This document shows positions 21,330 through 34,794 of a DNA stretch of 64,000 nt, piece by piece; positions within the stretch are counted from its first letter, which is position 1, and each line of letters opens with the position of its first letter. The translations under genes were made by a program, and so were the position numbers. The notes under the pieces are model-generated. The model worked only from the letters and a program-made list of their open reading frames with translations, ran no database searches and was not told the origin of the DNA. This DNA comes from Stenotrophomonas rhizophila (GTDB taxonomy: Bacteria; Pseudomonadota; Gammaproteobacteria; Xanthomonadales; Xanthomonadaceae): contig NZ_VDQT01000001.1 in assembly GCF_007667275.1 (NCBI RefSeq), positions 496,001-560,000 of the forward strand. The letters are read 5' to 3'.

Positions 21330-21589
21330 ATCGGCGGTCATGAAGGCTTGGGACAAGAGGCGAATTGTAGCGCAGAGCAGCCTGTTCATGTTTGAGGCCC
21401 GAGGGCGGATCGGCGGCGTCCGGAGCAGGCGCGTGGCATGGGTTCCTGCGGGCCGGCCAACGGCCGGCGCTACCGGATTTCGTCATGCATGACGGGTGGC
21501 GCCACCGGCCGGGGTCGGCGGACGGGGGACGCGTCACCGCCCGGCGGCGGCCCCGGTAGCGCCGGCCGTTGGCCGGCCCAAGGGGTCCG
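21330..21589. repeat. Intergenic region with an inverted pair of GTAG repeats
   Basis: The 24-base element at 21451-21474 (ends GGCGCTACC) is the reverse complement of the one at 21555-21578 (begins GGTAGCGCC). They are separated by 80 bases and could pair into a long hairpin. Each also has its own internal palindrome (GGCCGGCC...GGCCGGC). No gene is seen here. Confidence 0.75.
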
Positions 21590-24496
21590 TCACCGCACCT
21601 CGAACTCGCCCACCAGCACGGTATCGGCACTGTTCTTCAGGCGCATCGTGACCTGCTGGTCCTGCTGGCGGCGGCTGCCCCAGTGCGTGCTCAGGCGAAG
21701 CGTGAGCGTGGTCGCCCCGGTCACCAGCTGCTCGCGGCTGCCGAAGTAGTTCGCCTCCACCTTGTACCGGCCTGGCTTGGCCCGGCGCAGCGAGAACTGC
21801 TCCGGACCATAGCCGCCGGTGAAGTCGCGCGACATCTGCCCACCCTGGTAGCTCAGCCGGTTGCCGTAGAACACGCGCTCGCCGTTGGGATCGGTCACCC
21901 ACAGGTCCATGTCGCTGTTGTCGCTGTCCCAGCTGAGCACCACGCGCAGGTCAAGCGGCATGGCCCGGCGCAGGCGCGGATCGACCGCGCCCGCGTCGAC
22001 CCCGGTGCGCGCCACCAGCGTGGTCAGCTCGTCCAGTGCAATCAGCGAGATGCCGTCGAAGCGGGCGTCCCACGGCCGCACGACCACCTCGTTGAACGCG
22101 GCCAGTGCCGCGGCCGGCTGCTTGTCGGCCTCCAGCGCCAGGGCCAGGTCGCGGAAGCTCTGCGGCTCTTCCTCGCCCAGCGCCAGCACGTCGCGGAACA
22201 CCGGTACCGCCAGCGCCGGCGCCTTGGCCTGCATCAGGCGGTAACCGAGCACGCGCAGCACGTGGCGGTTTTCCAGCTGCATCTCGGCCAGGTTCGACAG
22301 CACCCGCAGCGCGAGGTCGCGCTCGCCGTGGGCCAACAGGATGTCCGCCACGTCCAGATAGAACGCGCTGCTGTCGGCATGCGCTGCGCGTTCCTGCAGG
22401 TACAGCGCGTAGACCGCGTCGGGGCGCGCGGCGCGCAGGCGGCGTGCGTACACCGAGTCCGGCGCCCATGCCGCCACCGTGATGCGCAGGGCGCCCTGGT
22501 TGACCCCGGTGTCGACGCCCTCGTCGGCCGCCGCGCCAGCTGCCCGTTGGGCGCCATTGACCGCCACCCTGTCCAGCGCGCTGGATGCAACCGCGGCACG
22601 TTCGCTGCGCGCGTCTTCAGCCGCCAGCATCATCGGCGCGGGCGGCGGCGCCGGTGCTGCGGCGGGCATGGGCGCGGAGCGCTGCTTGAGCGGCGCGGCC
22701 GAAGGCGGCGCGCCCTTCGGCCAGGCCCGGTTCCACCAGGCCTCGCGCTCGGCATATTGCGCAGCGAGGTTGTCCAGCCGCGCACGGCGCGCGGCGGCCT
22801 CGTCCCCGGCCTTGACCGCATGCAGCCGGTCGTACGCCTGCTGCAGGGGTGGCGCCGGGCGGATGCCATAGCGCAGGTAATCGTCCAGGGTTTCCAGCAC
22901 CAGCAGCGAGGTGTCGGGACCGACCAGGCCGAACCGCAGCGCCAGCGCTTGCAGGGCCGCGCGATGCGTGGCGGGGTCTGCCGCCAGGTGCCGGCGCTGC
23001 GCGTCGGCCCAGGCATGTGCGACCAGCGCACCGCCCGTGTCGCGCGCATCGGCCAGCGGCACTGTCACGGTTCGACCCGCGTCATCGGCGGTCGGCACGT
23101 GCAGGCGCAGCAGCGCATCCGCACGCTGCACCCGCGCCAACACCCGCACCCAGCCCTGCCCCGCGCGCGCGTCATCCACGTGCAGGTCGGTCAGCCCTTC
23201 ACCCTGGACCACGACATCAGCGGCATCTTCGCGCAGCAGCTGCGCCGCGGTGGCCGCAGCCTCGCCGGCACCGGCCAGCACCAGCAGCCGCCCATGCCCT
23301 GCCCGCGTCCAGTCGCGCAGGCGGTCCGTGTCGGTACGTGCACCGGCACTGCTCAGCGCGTACAGGCGTTGCCCGCCGCGCAGCACGGGCCGCGTGCGCT
23401 TGCCATAGTTGGCCAGCCCATCGCTGACCAGCAGGTATTCGTCGATGTCGGGCTGTGCGGTCCAGTCGCCGAGCGCGCTGGCGCCGTCCTGTGGCAACGC
23501 GGAAAGGTACTGGCGCAGCGCGCTCCAGTCGCCGTTGCGGATCGCGAAGCGCCGCGTCGGCTCGGCGCGGTCGCGCAGTACGGTCAGCTGCACCTCGCCA
23601 TTGCCGATCGCGCTGAAGTAGCGTGCCAGCACCGCCAGCTCGGCGGCGGCATCGCGCGAGCGCGCGGATCCCGAGGCGTCCCAGAGCAGGCCCACCCGTC
23701 GTGGCAGCGGGCGTTCGCGGGTCTGCACCGGCACCGGGACCTGCACCATCAGGTATTGCTCGCCACCGAAGTGGCCACGCAGCGCATCCACTCCGCGTGG
23801 CAGCGGCAGGGTCCAGCCCAGCTGTGCCGGCAGCGATTCGCCAGGCCCCGCCCACACTGCCCGCCAGGCCCCTTCACGCAGTGCCAGCGCCACCGGTCCC
23901 CTGCCCGTCGCAGTCGGCACGCCGGTGCCGACCGCGTCCAGCCGCAGCTGCACCGCCTGTGCGTTGCGCGCGAACTGCAGCGGCAGCGTCCAGCGCAGGC
24001 CGTGTGCGCCCACCGGCAATGCCTCGCGCACGGTCAGCGCTACGCGGCGGGTGCCGCGTGCCGGAATCGGATAGATGCGCAGTCGGAACTGGTTGCCGAC
24101 GGTCTGTTCGAGCAGCCCCGGGTCGACCTGGCGTCGCTCGATCGCTTCAAAAACCTGACGCCCCTGCGCCTTGGGAACCGGAACCGCATCGCGCAGGATC
24201 CCGTCGATATCCAGCGCGAACGCGGTCACCTGCTGGCCCTCGGCCAGCGGGAACTCCAGCACGCCTTCCAGCTCGCGCCGGTTCGGGTTGCGGAACAGCA
24301 GTTCGATCCGCGTCTCGCCCAGGCCGGCGGCCACATGGCTGTCGATCCGCGCCTGCTCCAGCACCACCGGCTGTTCGGCACCGGCAACCTTGAGTACAGG
24401 CTCGGCCGCGCGCTGCGCGGCCGCCAGCTGGATGCCCATGCCCCCGCCAACCCATAGCAGCAACCCCAAGCTGATACCGCGCAGCACGTTGTCCAT
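21590..24496 (-). CDS. VIT and vWA domain envelope protein with C-terminal DUF2135
   Basis: A 968-residue protein with an N-terminal hydrophobic signal (GISLGLLLWVGGGMGIQLAA). A VIT domain covers about residues 35-160 (ELLFRNPNRRELEGVLEFPL, FEAIERRQVDPGLLEQTVGN). A von Willebrand A-like region follows (RRVGLLWDASGSARSRD: the MIDAS-like DxSxS is DASGS). The last 150 residues (VVLSWDSDNSDMDLWVTDPN) are DUF2135. Such proteins are exported and may organise protein or metal contacts, but no precise function is known. It is monocistronic and divergent from a DUF1176 gene. Confidence 0.82.
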   Translation of the reverse strand: MDNVLRGISLGLLLWVGGGMGIQLAAAQRAAEPVLKVAGAEQPVVLEQARIDSHVAAGLGETRIELLFRNPNRRELEGVLEFPLAEGQQVTAFALDIDGILRDAVPVPKAQGRQVFEAIERRQVDPGLLEQTVGNQFRLRIYPIPARGTRRVALTVREALPVGAHGLRWTLPLQFARNAQAVQLRLDAVGTGVPTATGRGPVALALREGAWRAVWAGPGESLPAQLGWTLPLPRGVDALRGHFGGEQYLMVQVPVPVQTRERPLPRRVGLLWDASGSARSRDAAAELAVLARYFSAIGNGEVQLTVLRDRAEPTRRFAIRNGDWSALRQYLSALPQDGASALGDWTAQPDIDEYLLVSDGLANYGKRTRPVLRGGQRLYALSSAGARTDTDRLRDWTRAGHGRLLVLAGAGEAAATAAQLLREDAADVVVQGEGLTDLHVDDARAGQGWVRVLARVQRADALLRLHVPTADDAGRTVTVPLADARDTGGALVAHAWADAQRRHLAADPATHRAALQALALRFGLVGPDTSLLVLETLDDYLRYGIRPAPPLQQAYDRLHAVKAGDEAAARRARLDNLAAQYAEREAWWNRAWPKGAPPSAAPLKQRSAPMPAAAPAPPPAPMMLAAEDARSERAAVASSALDRVAVNGAQRAAGAAADEGVDTGVNQGALRITVAAWAPDSVYARRLRAARPDAVYALYLQERAAHADSSAFYLDVADILLAHGERDLALRVLSNLAEMQLENRHVLRVLGYRLMQAKAPALAVPVFRDVLALGEEEPQSFRDLALALEADKQPAAALAAFNEVVVRPWDARFDGISLIALDELTTLVARTGVDAGAVDPRLRRAMPLDLRVVLSWDSDNSDMDLWVTDPNGERVFYGNRLSYQGGQMSRDFTGGYGPEQFSLRRAKPGRYKVEANYFGSREQLVTGATTLTLRLSTHWGSRRQQDQQVTMRLKNSADTVLVGEFEVR

Positions 24497-24646
24497 GTCC
24501 CGCTCCCGATCCGATGACGACAGGTTGAACGCATCAGCGCGGCAAACGGGGTTGCGTGTTCCAGCCGCCTGCCAGGGTCATGGACAGGAACCGCCGGGCA
24601 GTCCACGATCCCAGCCCCAAGGAACGTTGCCCTGCAAGGACTCCGC
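24497..24646. promoter_or_regulatory. Divergent intergenic region (VIT/vWA gene and DUF1176 gene)
   Basis: 150 bases between two divergent start codons must hold both promoters. No consensus boxes or operator-like repeats stood out. Confidence 0.35.
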
Positions 24647-25711
24647 ATGCGCCGGTCGCTCTCTCTCCTCCTGCTTGTCGTCGTGCTGCCGGCGGTACAT
24701 GCCGCTCCCGCCGAGGCCATCCCCTCCGGCCTCGAATTCCGCCACGAGGACTGGACCCTGGCCTGCGACAACACCCGCACCTGCCGCGCGGCGGGCTACC
24801 AGCGCGACGATGGCGACAGCGAACCGGTGTCGATCCTGCTCACCCGGCCCGGCGGCCCCGGGCAGCGCGTGAGCGCCGAGCTCATGCTCGGCCAGTACGA
24901 GGAAACCACCCTCCCGAAGCAGCTGCAGCTGCAGATCAACGACGCAACGCCGGCGTTGCTGCAGTACGACGCGGATGCCGGTACCGCCATCTTGTCCGAG
25001 GCCCAGGTGAGTACCCTGCTCGCCTCGCTTACCCGCATCAGTCGCATCGTGCTGATCGCCGAGGATGGCCGACGCTGGACGGTGTCCGATCGCGGCGCCT
25101 CAGCGGTGCTGCTCAAGATGGACGAGTTCCAGGGCCGACTCGGCACGCCGGGCGCACTGGTGCGCAAAGGCACGCGGGCTGAAGCCACGGTGCTGCCGGC
25201 GCTTCCGGTACCGGTGGTCACCGTGGTCAAGGCGCCACCCACCCGTCCCGCCGATGCAGCCCTGGCCACGTCGACTGCCTTGCGTGCAGCGCTGGCCGCT
25301 GCAACTTCCGCCGACGACTGTGCCGCACTTCATCCTGACGACAGCATGTTCGCCGACGAGGGCCCGCAGCAGATCACCGTGCAGCGCCTCAGCGCGGACA
25401 AGCTGCTGGTGTCGCAGAACTGCTGGCGCGCGGCCTACAACACTGGTGACGGCTACTGGGTGGTCAACGACCATGCCCCATACCACCCGACGCTGGTTAC
25501 CGCGTCTGCGGCGGACGGCGATGTGCGCAGCATCGAACAGGCGCACAAGGGTCGCGGTCTTGGCGACTGCTGGTATACCGCAAGCTGGGTCTGGAACGGC
25601 ACGCGCTTCGTCAAGACCGCAGAAGCCAGCTCGGGCCTCTGCCGCCTGGTCGCCGCCGGCGGCGCGTGGCAGATGCCGACACTGGTGAGCGAGGTCAAGG
25701 ACGCGCCTTGA
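24647..25711 (+). CDS. Exported DUF1176 protein
   Basis: A 354-residue protein with a clear signal peptide (MRRSLSLLLLVVVLPAVHA). The mature region (GLEFRHEDWTLACDNTRTCR, RISRIVLIAEDGRRWTVSDR, GLGDCWYTASWVWNGTRFVK) has the cysteine pattern and order of DUF1176 periplasmic proteins, common in enterobacteria and xanthomonads. No enzymatic role is established for the family. It stands alone between a divergent VIT/vWA gene and a convergent recJ, so its context adds nothing. Confidence 0.8.
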   Translation: MRRSLSLLLLVVVLPAVHAAPAEAIPSGLEFRHEDWTLACDNTRTCRAAGYQRDDGDSEPVSILLTRPGGPGQRVSAELMLGQYEETTLPKQLQLQINDATPALLQYDADAGTAILSEAQVSTLLASLTRISRIVLIAEDGRRWTVSDRGASAVLLKMDEFQGRLGTPGALVRKGTRAEATVLPALPVPVVTVVKAPPTRPADAALATSTALRAALAAATSADDCAALHPDDSMFADEGPQQITVQRLSADKLLVSQNCWRAAYNTGDGYWVVNDHAPYHPTLVTASAADGDVRSIEQAHKGRGLGDCWYTASWVWNGTRFVKTAEASSGLCRLVAAGGAWQMPTLVSEVKDAP

Positions 25712-25877
25712 GGCGATCACCGGTCAGAACGGAAACACGGCCGACGTCGCCTGTGCGGCGTTGAACAACTTCTGCAGCAACCGGTAGTGCCTTGGCCACT
25801 CCGTCCGGACCCAACGTGCCGGATAATGGAACGACACTACGTTTCGTGGATTGCCACCGCAGCAGGTGGCTTCCCCA

Positions 25878-27671
25878 TCACGCGTCGGCGCAGTGCTCGA
25901 CGATCAGCTGGATCGCGCCGTTGCCGCGGTAGTCATCGCTGACAAGGCGGTAGGCGATGTGCACGGTGTTGGCCGGCGCTGTACCGCGCCAGCCGCTGAA
26001 ATGGATGGCGTTGATCGGCTCGGCGCGGCCGGGCACGCGCAGGCTCAGCTTGAGGTGCTTTTCCTTCAGCACCTGCCAACGTGCCACCTGGAAATGGCCG
26101 TCGAACAGCGGCTCGGGGAATCCCTGCCCCCACGGGCCGGCCAGGCGCAATGCTTCGGCATGGCGGAAATCCAGTTCGGCCGGGGCCAGTTCGCCGTCGC
26201 TCAGCAGCTGCTGCTGCAGCGCGGCCGGGTCCATGCTCGCGCGCACGACGGCCACGAACGCCTGCTGGAAATCCTGCAGCCGCGCATGCGGCAGGCTCAG
26301 CCCCGCGGCCATGGCGTGGCCGCCGAACTTGTCGATCAGCCCGGGATGCGCGGCATTGACCAGAGCCAGCGCATCACGGATGTGGAAGCCGGCAATGGAA
26401 CGCGCCGAGCCGCGCAGCGAGTCGCTGCCCGGTTCGGACGGCGCGAACGCGATCACCGGCCGGTGCAGGCGGTCTTTCATTTTCGAGGCGACCAGCCCGA
26501 CCACGCCGGGGTGCCATTCGGCGTCGAACAGGCAGGCCGCGATCGGGCGTTCGCCCTCGGCGCCCAGCACGGCCTTTGCAACCGCAAGTTCGGCGTCGTC
26601 GGTCATCAGCTGCTGCACCGCGCGGCGCTCGGCGTTGATCTGTTCGAGCGTCTGCGCGATCTCCCGGGCCTGGCTGCGGTCCTCGGTTAGCAGCAGCTCG
26701 ATGCCCAGCGCCATGTCCTCCAGGCGTCCGGCCGCGTTCAAGCGTGGCCCCAGCGCGAAGCCGATGTCGGTGGCGCTCAGGCGGGCGGCGTCACGGCCGC
26801 TGGCCTCGATCAACGCCTGCAGGCCGACGCAGCCCTGCCCGGCACGCAGGCGGCGCAGGCCGGCAGCGACCAGCGCACGGTTGTTGGCATCCAGCGCGAC
26901 CAGGTCGGCCACGGTGCCTACCGCGACCAGGTCCAACAGGGTCAGCAGGTCGGGTTCGGTGCCCGCTGCAAAGGCACGATGCACGCGCAGGTGGCGACGC
27001 AGCGCCATCAGCACGTAGAAGATGACCCCGACGCCGGCCAGTGCCTTGCTCGGGAAGGCGTCGCCGTTGATGTTGGGATCGACGATGGCATCGGCCGGCG
27101 GCAACTGCTCGCCGGGCAGGTGGTGGTCGGTGACCAGCACCTGCCAGCCCAGTGCCTTGGCCGCAGCCACCCCGGCATGGCAGGCGATGCCATGGTCCAC
27201 CGTGACCAGCAGGCCCGGCTGCAGTGGTGCGAGCTCGGCGACCAGGGACGGCGACAGCCCATACCCGTGCAGCATGCGGTTGGGCACGGCGTGGACCACA
27301 TCGCGCGCGCCGAGCATGCGCAGGCCGCGCACACCAACCGCACATGCGGTGGCACCGTCGCAATCGAAGTCGCCCACCACCAGGATGCGGGTGCCGGCGG
27401 TGATCGCCGCTGCCAGCAGGTCCACCGCGGCCTGCATGCTGCCCATCAGCTCCGGCGCATGCAGCTGTGCCAGCTTCGGCTGTGCCTGTGCCGCATCGAC
27501 AACACCACGCGCCGCGTACAGGCGCTGCAGCAACGGCAACATGTCGCCGGGCCACTGGCCAAGGTCAGCCACGGGACGGCGTTGGATCTGGAGCGCATCA
27601 GGAGAAGTCAAAGCGGGCTCGATAAACAGCGGAAACGCCGATGGCGACCATGATACGCGCCGTGAATCCAC
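25878..27671 (-). CDS. recJ: Single-stranded-DNA-specific exonuclease RecJ
   Basis: A DHH-family protein of up to 597 residues. Motif I reads VVGDFDCDGATA, later motifs are LVTVDHGIA and VTDHHLPGE, and the DHHA1 part contains GGHAMAAGLSLP. RecJ degrades single-stranded DNA 5' to 3' in recombination and mismatch or base-excision repair. The start is uncertain: GTG at 27671 gives the longest form, while TTG at 27611 begins nearer to the usual N-terminus; neither has a strong ribosome-binding site. The gene follows rpfE, as in Xanthomonas rpf clusters. Confidence 0.94.
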   Translation of the reverse strand: MDSRRVSWSPSAFPLFIEPALTSPDALQIQRRPVADLGQWPGDMLPLLQRLYAARGVVDAAQAQPKLAQLHAPELMGSMQAAVDLLAAAITAGTRILVVGDFDCDGATACAVGVRGLRMLGARDVVHAVPNRMLHGYGLSPSLVAELAPLQPGLLVTVDHGIACHAGVAAAKALGWQVLVTDHHLPGEQLPPADAIVDPNINGDAFPSKALAGVGVIFYVLMALRRHLRVHRAFAAGTEPDLLTLLDLVAVGTVADLVALDANNRALVAAGLRRLRAGQGCVGLQALIEASGRDAARLSATDIGFALGPRLNAAGRLEDMALGIELLLTEDRSQAREIAQTLEQINAERRAVQQLMTDDAELAVAKAVLGAEGERPIAACLFDAEWHPGVVGLVASKMKDRLHRPVIAFAPSEPGSDSLRGSARSIAGFHIRDALALVNAAHPGLIDKFGGHAMAAGLSLPHARLQDFQQAFVAVVRASMDPAALQQQLLSDGELAPAELDFRHAEALRLAGPWGQGFPEPLFDGHFQVARWQVLKEKHLKLSLRVPGRAEPINAIHFSGWRGTAPANTVHIAYRLVSDDYRGNGAIQLIVEHCADA

Positions 27672-27692
27672 ATGACAGGCGCCCCCGAGCGC

Positions 27693-27715
27693 GTAGAGCC
27701 ACGCCCTGCGTGGCT
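27693..27715 (+). repeat. GTAG palindromic repeat between rpfE and recJ
   Basis: GTAG followed by AGCCACGC-CCT-GCGTGGCT. The same version of the element occurs twice at 46524-46589. Confidence 0.75.
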
Positions 27716-27734
27716 GCCCGGTACCAACGACCGA

Positions 27735-28655
27735 TCACCCCTCGTGAAGTTGAACCGGCTTCTTCCAGAACCGCCAGCGCTGGCCCTTGTCCAGCTCGAA
27801 GCGGGCGCCATCCTCGAAGTCGAGCACCAGCCGGCGTAGTTCGCCGCGCTGCAATGCCGACAGCAGCGGACGGATCGCATCATTGCCCAGCTGTTCCAGC
27901 GAACGCAGCTGGCGCAGGTCGACCAGGGCATCCACCTGCTGGTCGCCATCGGCCTGCACGCCCGCCGCTTTGGCCAGCGCCTGCAGCAACGCGTCGCGGC
28001 TGCGGACCTGGGCATGCGCGGTACGCACCGCCCCGGGCAGCTCGCCGCCACCCCAGAACCACAGCGAATTCACCGCTCGCTTGCCAGCGGCCACGCGCTG
28101 GGCATTCCAGGGATGCTGGTGCAGCACCACCTGCGCCTCGGTCAGCAACGCGCGCCAACGGCGCCCGGCATCGCCTTCGGGCAGGTAGGCGAACAGGTCA
28201 TCGCCCAACACGTCATCGGGAGCGGCGAATGCCGGCAGCGTGGTGCCCGGCGGCAGGCGCAGGTACCAGCGCGACGGCGTCGGCGCGTCTAGGCTGAATC
28301 CATACCCGGCGAACAACGGCTGCAGGGCGGGAAGCAGTGCCGCCACATCGTCCGCTTCCAGTCGCAATGTGTCGCCATGACCCATCATCCGCGCGCCGTG
28401 CATGTCCGGCACCACGTTGGCCGGGTCGGCGCGCAGCCACACCCCGTCGTGGGCATCGCCCGCGTCGAGCTGCCGGGTCAGCGCGGCGACCGGCCAGTCG
28501 GCCGGTTGCAGCTGGAAATGCCGCTGCAGCTGGGCGCGTTCGCCGGCATCGACATGGCTGCGCTCGGCACGGCCGAGCGCCCTGGCCACGTCATCCGGCA
28601 ACGGCGACGCGGGGAAGCGGCTGCGCGCGGGCAGCAACAACGTCGCCGTGGCCAT
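27735..28655 (-). CDS. rpfE: RpfE-like protein (remote phosphoglycerate mutase homologue)
   Basis: From the ATG at 28655 (MATATLLLPARSRFPASPLP) the product has 306 residues. The segments WLRADPANVVPDMHGARMMG and NSLWFWGGGELPG are typical of a xanthomonad family often labelled as phosphoglycerate mutase-like. The position between recJ and greA matches rpfE in Xanthomonas. RpfE disruption there has been tied to changes in extracellular enzyme and polysaccharide levels, but the molecular function is not known. The gene begins 7 bases after greA and is probably cotranscribed with it. The symbol rests on synteny. Confidence 0.72.
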   Translation of the reverse strand: MATATLLLPARSRFPASPLPDDVARALGRAERSHVDAGERAQLQRHFQLQPADWPVAALTRQLDAGDAHDGVWLRADPANVVPDMHGARMMGHGDTLRLEADDVAALLPALQPLFAGYGFSLDAPTPSRWYLRLPPGTTLPAFAAPDDVLGDDLFAYLPEGDAGRRWRALLTEAQVVLHQHPWNAQRVAAGKRAVNSLWFWGGGELPGAVRTAHAQVRSRDALLQALAKAAGVQADGDQQVDALVDLRQLRSLEQLGNDAIRPLLSALQRGELRRLVLDFEDGARFELDKGQRWRFWKKPVQLHEG

Positions 28656-28662
28656 GGTCGGG

Positions 28663-29135
28663 TCAGTCCAGGTACTGGACGCTGACGATTTCGTAGTCGC
28701 GCTTGCCGGCCGGCGCGTCGATGGTGACCGCATCTCCTTCCAGCTTGCCGATCAGCGCCCGCGCCAGCGGCGAGGAGATCGCGATCAGGCCGAGTTTGAT
28801 GTCAGCCTCGAGGTCGCCCACGATCTGGTAGCGCTTCTCTTCATCGCTTTCCACGTCGGCCAGCTCGACCGTGGCACCGAACACGACCTTGCTGCCGGCG
28901 TTGAGCTTGCTGATGTCGATGATCTCGGCATGCGACAGCTCGCCTTCCAGCTGCTTGATGCGGCCTTCGATGAAGCCCTGCTCTTCGCGCGCGGCGTGGT
29001 ATTCGGCGTTTTCCTTCAGGTCGCCGTGCTCGCGCGCTTCAGCGATCGCAGCGATGACCTTCGGACGCTTGACCCCCTTCAGATGGTCCAGCTCCTCGCG
29101 CAGGCGCTGTGCGCCCTTCAACGTGATCGGGGCTC

Positions 29136-29139
<4 letters not shown>
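28663..29139 (-). CDS. greA: Transcription elongation factor GreA
   Basis: A 158-residue protein of the exact GreA length. The N-terminal coiled coil holds the acidic tip ([20 protein letters not shown]), and the C-terminal FKBP-like domain ends with [24 protein letters not shown] sequence (here [15 protein letters not shown]). GreA enters the RNA polymerase secondary channel and stimulates cleavage of backtracked RNA. Its ATG overlaps the carB stop by four bases (ATGA), so it is coupled to carB translation, an arrangement seen in many gammaproteobacteria. Confidence 0.97.
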
Positions 29140-32378
<3,239 letters not shown>

Positions 32379-32507
32379 TGTCTTCTCTAGGTCTGTACAG
32401 CGTGTCGGGGGTGATCGCACGCTGTCGATCAGGAAACTTCAGGGCTGCAGCGCCGCGCCCAGGGCAGCGGCAGTGCAGGTGCGCGCGATCCGTCGCGCTG
32501 CCGCCGG

Positions 32508-33638
32508 TCAGGCCTTGGCCTGCGCCATCAGGGCAATGAAGCGGTCGAACAGCGGGCTGACATCGTGCGGGCCCGGCGAGGCTTCCGGGTGACCCTGGAA
32601 CGAGAACGCCGGCACGTCGGTGCGCGCGATGCCCTGGTTGGTGCCGTCGAACAGCGAACGGTGGGTCACGCGCAGGGTGGCCGGCAGGGTTGCTTCGTCC
32701 ACCGCGAAGCCGTGGTTCTGCGAGGTGATCATCACCCGGCCGTCGTCCAGGTCCTGCACCGGGTGGTTGGCGCCGTGGTGGCCATGGCCCATCTTGACCG
32801 TCTTGGCGCCGGAGGCCAGCGCCAGCAGCTGGTGGCCGAGGCAGATGCCGAACACCGGCAGCTGCTTGTCCAGGAACACCTTGATCGCCTCGATGGCGTA
32901 GTCGCACGGCTCCGGGTCACCCGGGCCGTTGGACAGGAACACGCCGTCCGGATTCATCGCCAGCACCTCGGCGGCCGGGGTCTGCGCCGGCACCACGGTG
33001 ATGTCGCAGCCGCGCTCGGCGAGCATGCGCAGGATGTTCAGCTTGGCGCCGAAGTCATAGGCCACCACCTTGAACTGCGGGGCGGCAGTGACGAACGTAT
33101 TCGAATCCAGGTCGAGCTGGCCCTCGTTCCAGCTGTATGCCTTTTCGGTGCTGGTCACCTTGGCCAGGTCCATGCCCTTCAGGCCCGGGAACTTGCGCGC
33201 CGCTTCCAGCGCCACGTCCACGTTGAGGTCGTCGCCGGCCATCAGGGCGCCGTTCTGCGCGCCGCGTTCGCGCAGGATGCGGGTGAGCTTGCGGGTGTCG
33301 ATGCCGGAAATGGCGACCACGCCACGCTGCAGCAGCCAGTCCTGCAGCGACACTTGGCTGCGCCAGTTGCTGGGACGGCGCGGCACGTCGCGCACGATCA
33401 GGCCGGCCGACCACACCTGGCGGGCCTCGTCGTCCTGGTCGGTCATGCCGGTGTTGCCGATATGCGGGTAGGTCAGCGTGACCATCTGCCGTGCGTAGGA
33501 GGGATCAGTCAGCACTTCCTGGTAACCGGTCATGGCGGTGTTGAACACCACTTCACCGACGGACAGGCCGGGCGCGCCTACGGATTCGCCCTCGAATACG
33601 GTGCCGTCTTCGAGGACGAGGATTGCGGCTTGGGTCAC
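32508..33638 (-). CDS. carA: Carbamoyl-phosphate synthase small subunit (glutaminase)
   Basis: The GTG at 33638 ([20 protein letters not shown]) gives 376 residues, the normal CarA length; an upstream ATG would add 48 unrelated residues. The class I glutaminase site is seen in [20 protein letters not shown] (Cys nucleophile) with the His/Glu pair in [13 protein letters not shown]. It hydrolyses glutamine and channels ammonia to CarB. It is upstream of carB in the same direction. Its expression is probably controlled by arginine and pyrimidines, but no operator was identified. Confidence 0.96.
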   Translation of the reverse strand: MTQAAILVLEDGTVFEGESVGAPGLSVGEVVFNTAMTGYQEVLTDPSYARQMVTLTYPHIGNTGMTDQDDEARQVWSAGLIVRDVPRRPSNWRSQVSLQDWLLQRGVVAISGIDTRKLTRILRERGAQNGALMAGDDLNVDVALEAARKFPGLKGMDLAKVTSTEKAYSWNEGQLDLDSNTFVTAAPQFKVVAYDFGAKLNILRMLAERGCDITVVPAQTPAAEVLAMNPDGVFLSNGPGDPEPCDYAIEAIKVFLDKQLPVFGICLGHQLLALASGAKTVKMGHGHHGANHPVQDLDDGRVMITSQNHGFAVDEATLPATLRVTHRSLFDGTNQGIARTDVPAFSFQGHPEASPGPHDVSPLFDRFIALMAQAKA

Positions 33639-33916
33639 GGGAATCTCACTTTGGCTACCGAGGGGGTCGCCGAAGTCACGCCACGCTTCACGGAAAAGCG
33701 GTTGCAAAAAAGCGCGGACTGCGGTGCGGGACCGGTCCGGCTGTCGTGATTCGGCGAGCGGGAATTGTAATGGGAAGGTCACCCGGGCGCCAGTGGTAAC
33801 GCGTATTCAGCGCCGGATGGTGTCGGACTGCGTGGACACGCATGGCGTGTCCCTACACGGCAGGTTCAAGGCGGCGTAGCGACACGCCACGCGTGTCCCG
33901 CCAGCCCCCGCCTCGT
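33639..33916. repeat. Region upstream of carA with an inverted pair of GTAG repeats
   Basis: A minus-oriented element (GGACACGCATGGCGTGTCC then CTAC, 33834-33856) faces a plus-oriented one (GTAG at 33876-33879 then CGACACGCCACGCGTGTC). They share the GACACGC stem and can pair with each other. The rest of the gap should contain the carA promoter; no clear box was seen. Confidence 0.65.
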
Positions 33917-34645
33917 TCAGCTGTCTTTCCCCGCCAGCAGATCCCGCACCCGATAACTCCCTGCCGGGCGTCCATTCAGCTGAACGGCGGCAAACAGCGC
34001 GCCGCGCGCGAAGATGTCGCGGTTGGTGGCGCGGTGGGTCAGCTCGATGCGCTCGCCCAGGCCGGTGAACTGGACCAGATGCTCGCCGACGATGTCCCCG
34101 GCCCGCAGGCTGGCGTAATGCGGCTGCGCGCCGCCCTTCTGCGCCGCCGCGCCCAGGGTCAGCGCGGTGCCCGACGGCGCGTCCTGCTTGTGTACATGGT
34201 GCGATTCGACGATGTCGCAGTCCCAAGCGGCCAATGCGGCGGCCGCGCGCTCGACCAGCTCGTCGAGCACGGCCACGCCCAGCGAGAAGTTGGACGCCCA
34301 CACCAGCGGGATCCGGCCGGCGGCCTGGATCAGCGTCTGGCGCTGGGTTTCGCTGATCCCGGTAGTACCGGACACCAGCCCTGCCCCACGCTCCACGCAC
34401 AGCGCCAGCACCGGGTCGAATCCCTCCGGCAGGCTGAAGTCGATGGCCACGTCGAACGGCGGTGCGCCGTGCAGTTCGCTGGCGGCGAAATGCGGCACGC
34501 CTTCGACCACGCGCTGGGCCGGCGAACGGCGGGTGATGGCGGCAACGACCTGCAGGTCGTCGCGCTCTGCCGCCAGCCGCAGCAGGGCCTGGCCCATGCG
34601 GCCGGACGCGCCGTGGATGAGAATGCGAAGCGGGGACGTAGTCAT
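33917..34645 (-). CDS. dapB: 4-hydroxy-tetrahydrodipicolinate reductase
   Basis: A 242-residue protein with the N-terminal nucleotide-binding stretch RILIHGASGRMGQALLRLAA and the catalytic motif VESHHVHKQDAPSGTALTLG, which holds the DapB His-His and Lys residues. It reduces the DapA product on the lysine/diaminopimelate pathway, which supplies peptidoglycan. It is upstream of carAB in the same direction, as in other xanthomonads, but separated by GTAG repeats, so separate transcripts are likely. Confidence 0.96.
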   Translation of the reverse strand: MTTSPLRILIHGASGRMGQALLRLAAERDDLQVVAAITRRSPAQRVVEGVPHFAASELHGAPPFDVAIDFSLPEGFDPVLALCVERGAGLVSGTTGISETQRQTLIQAAGRIPLVWASNFSLGVAVLDELVERAAAALAAWDCDIVESHHVHKQDAPSGTALTLGAAAQKGGAQPHYASLRAGDIVGEHLVQFTGLGERIELTHRATNRDIFARGALFAAVQLNGRPAGSYRVRDLLAGKDS

Positions 34646-34794
34646 GCACGCAGGCTAGCGGGTGCGGGCAAGCGTGCACAAGAGGCAACATCGACAACGT
34701 CAGCTGACCCGTACGTGGCCTTGTCGCGATTGCATCCTGCGGGCGCGGCGACGCTTGCCTAGTTTCTCCGCATCCCCCGCCCAGGCCAGCCCCC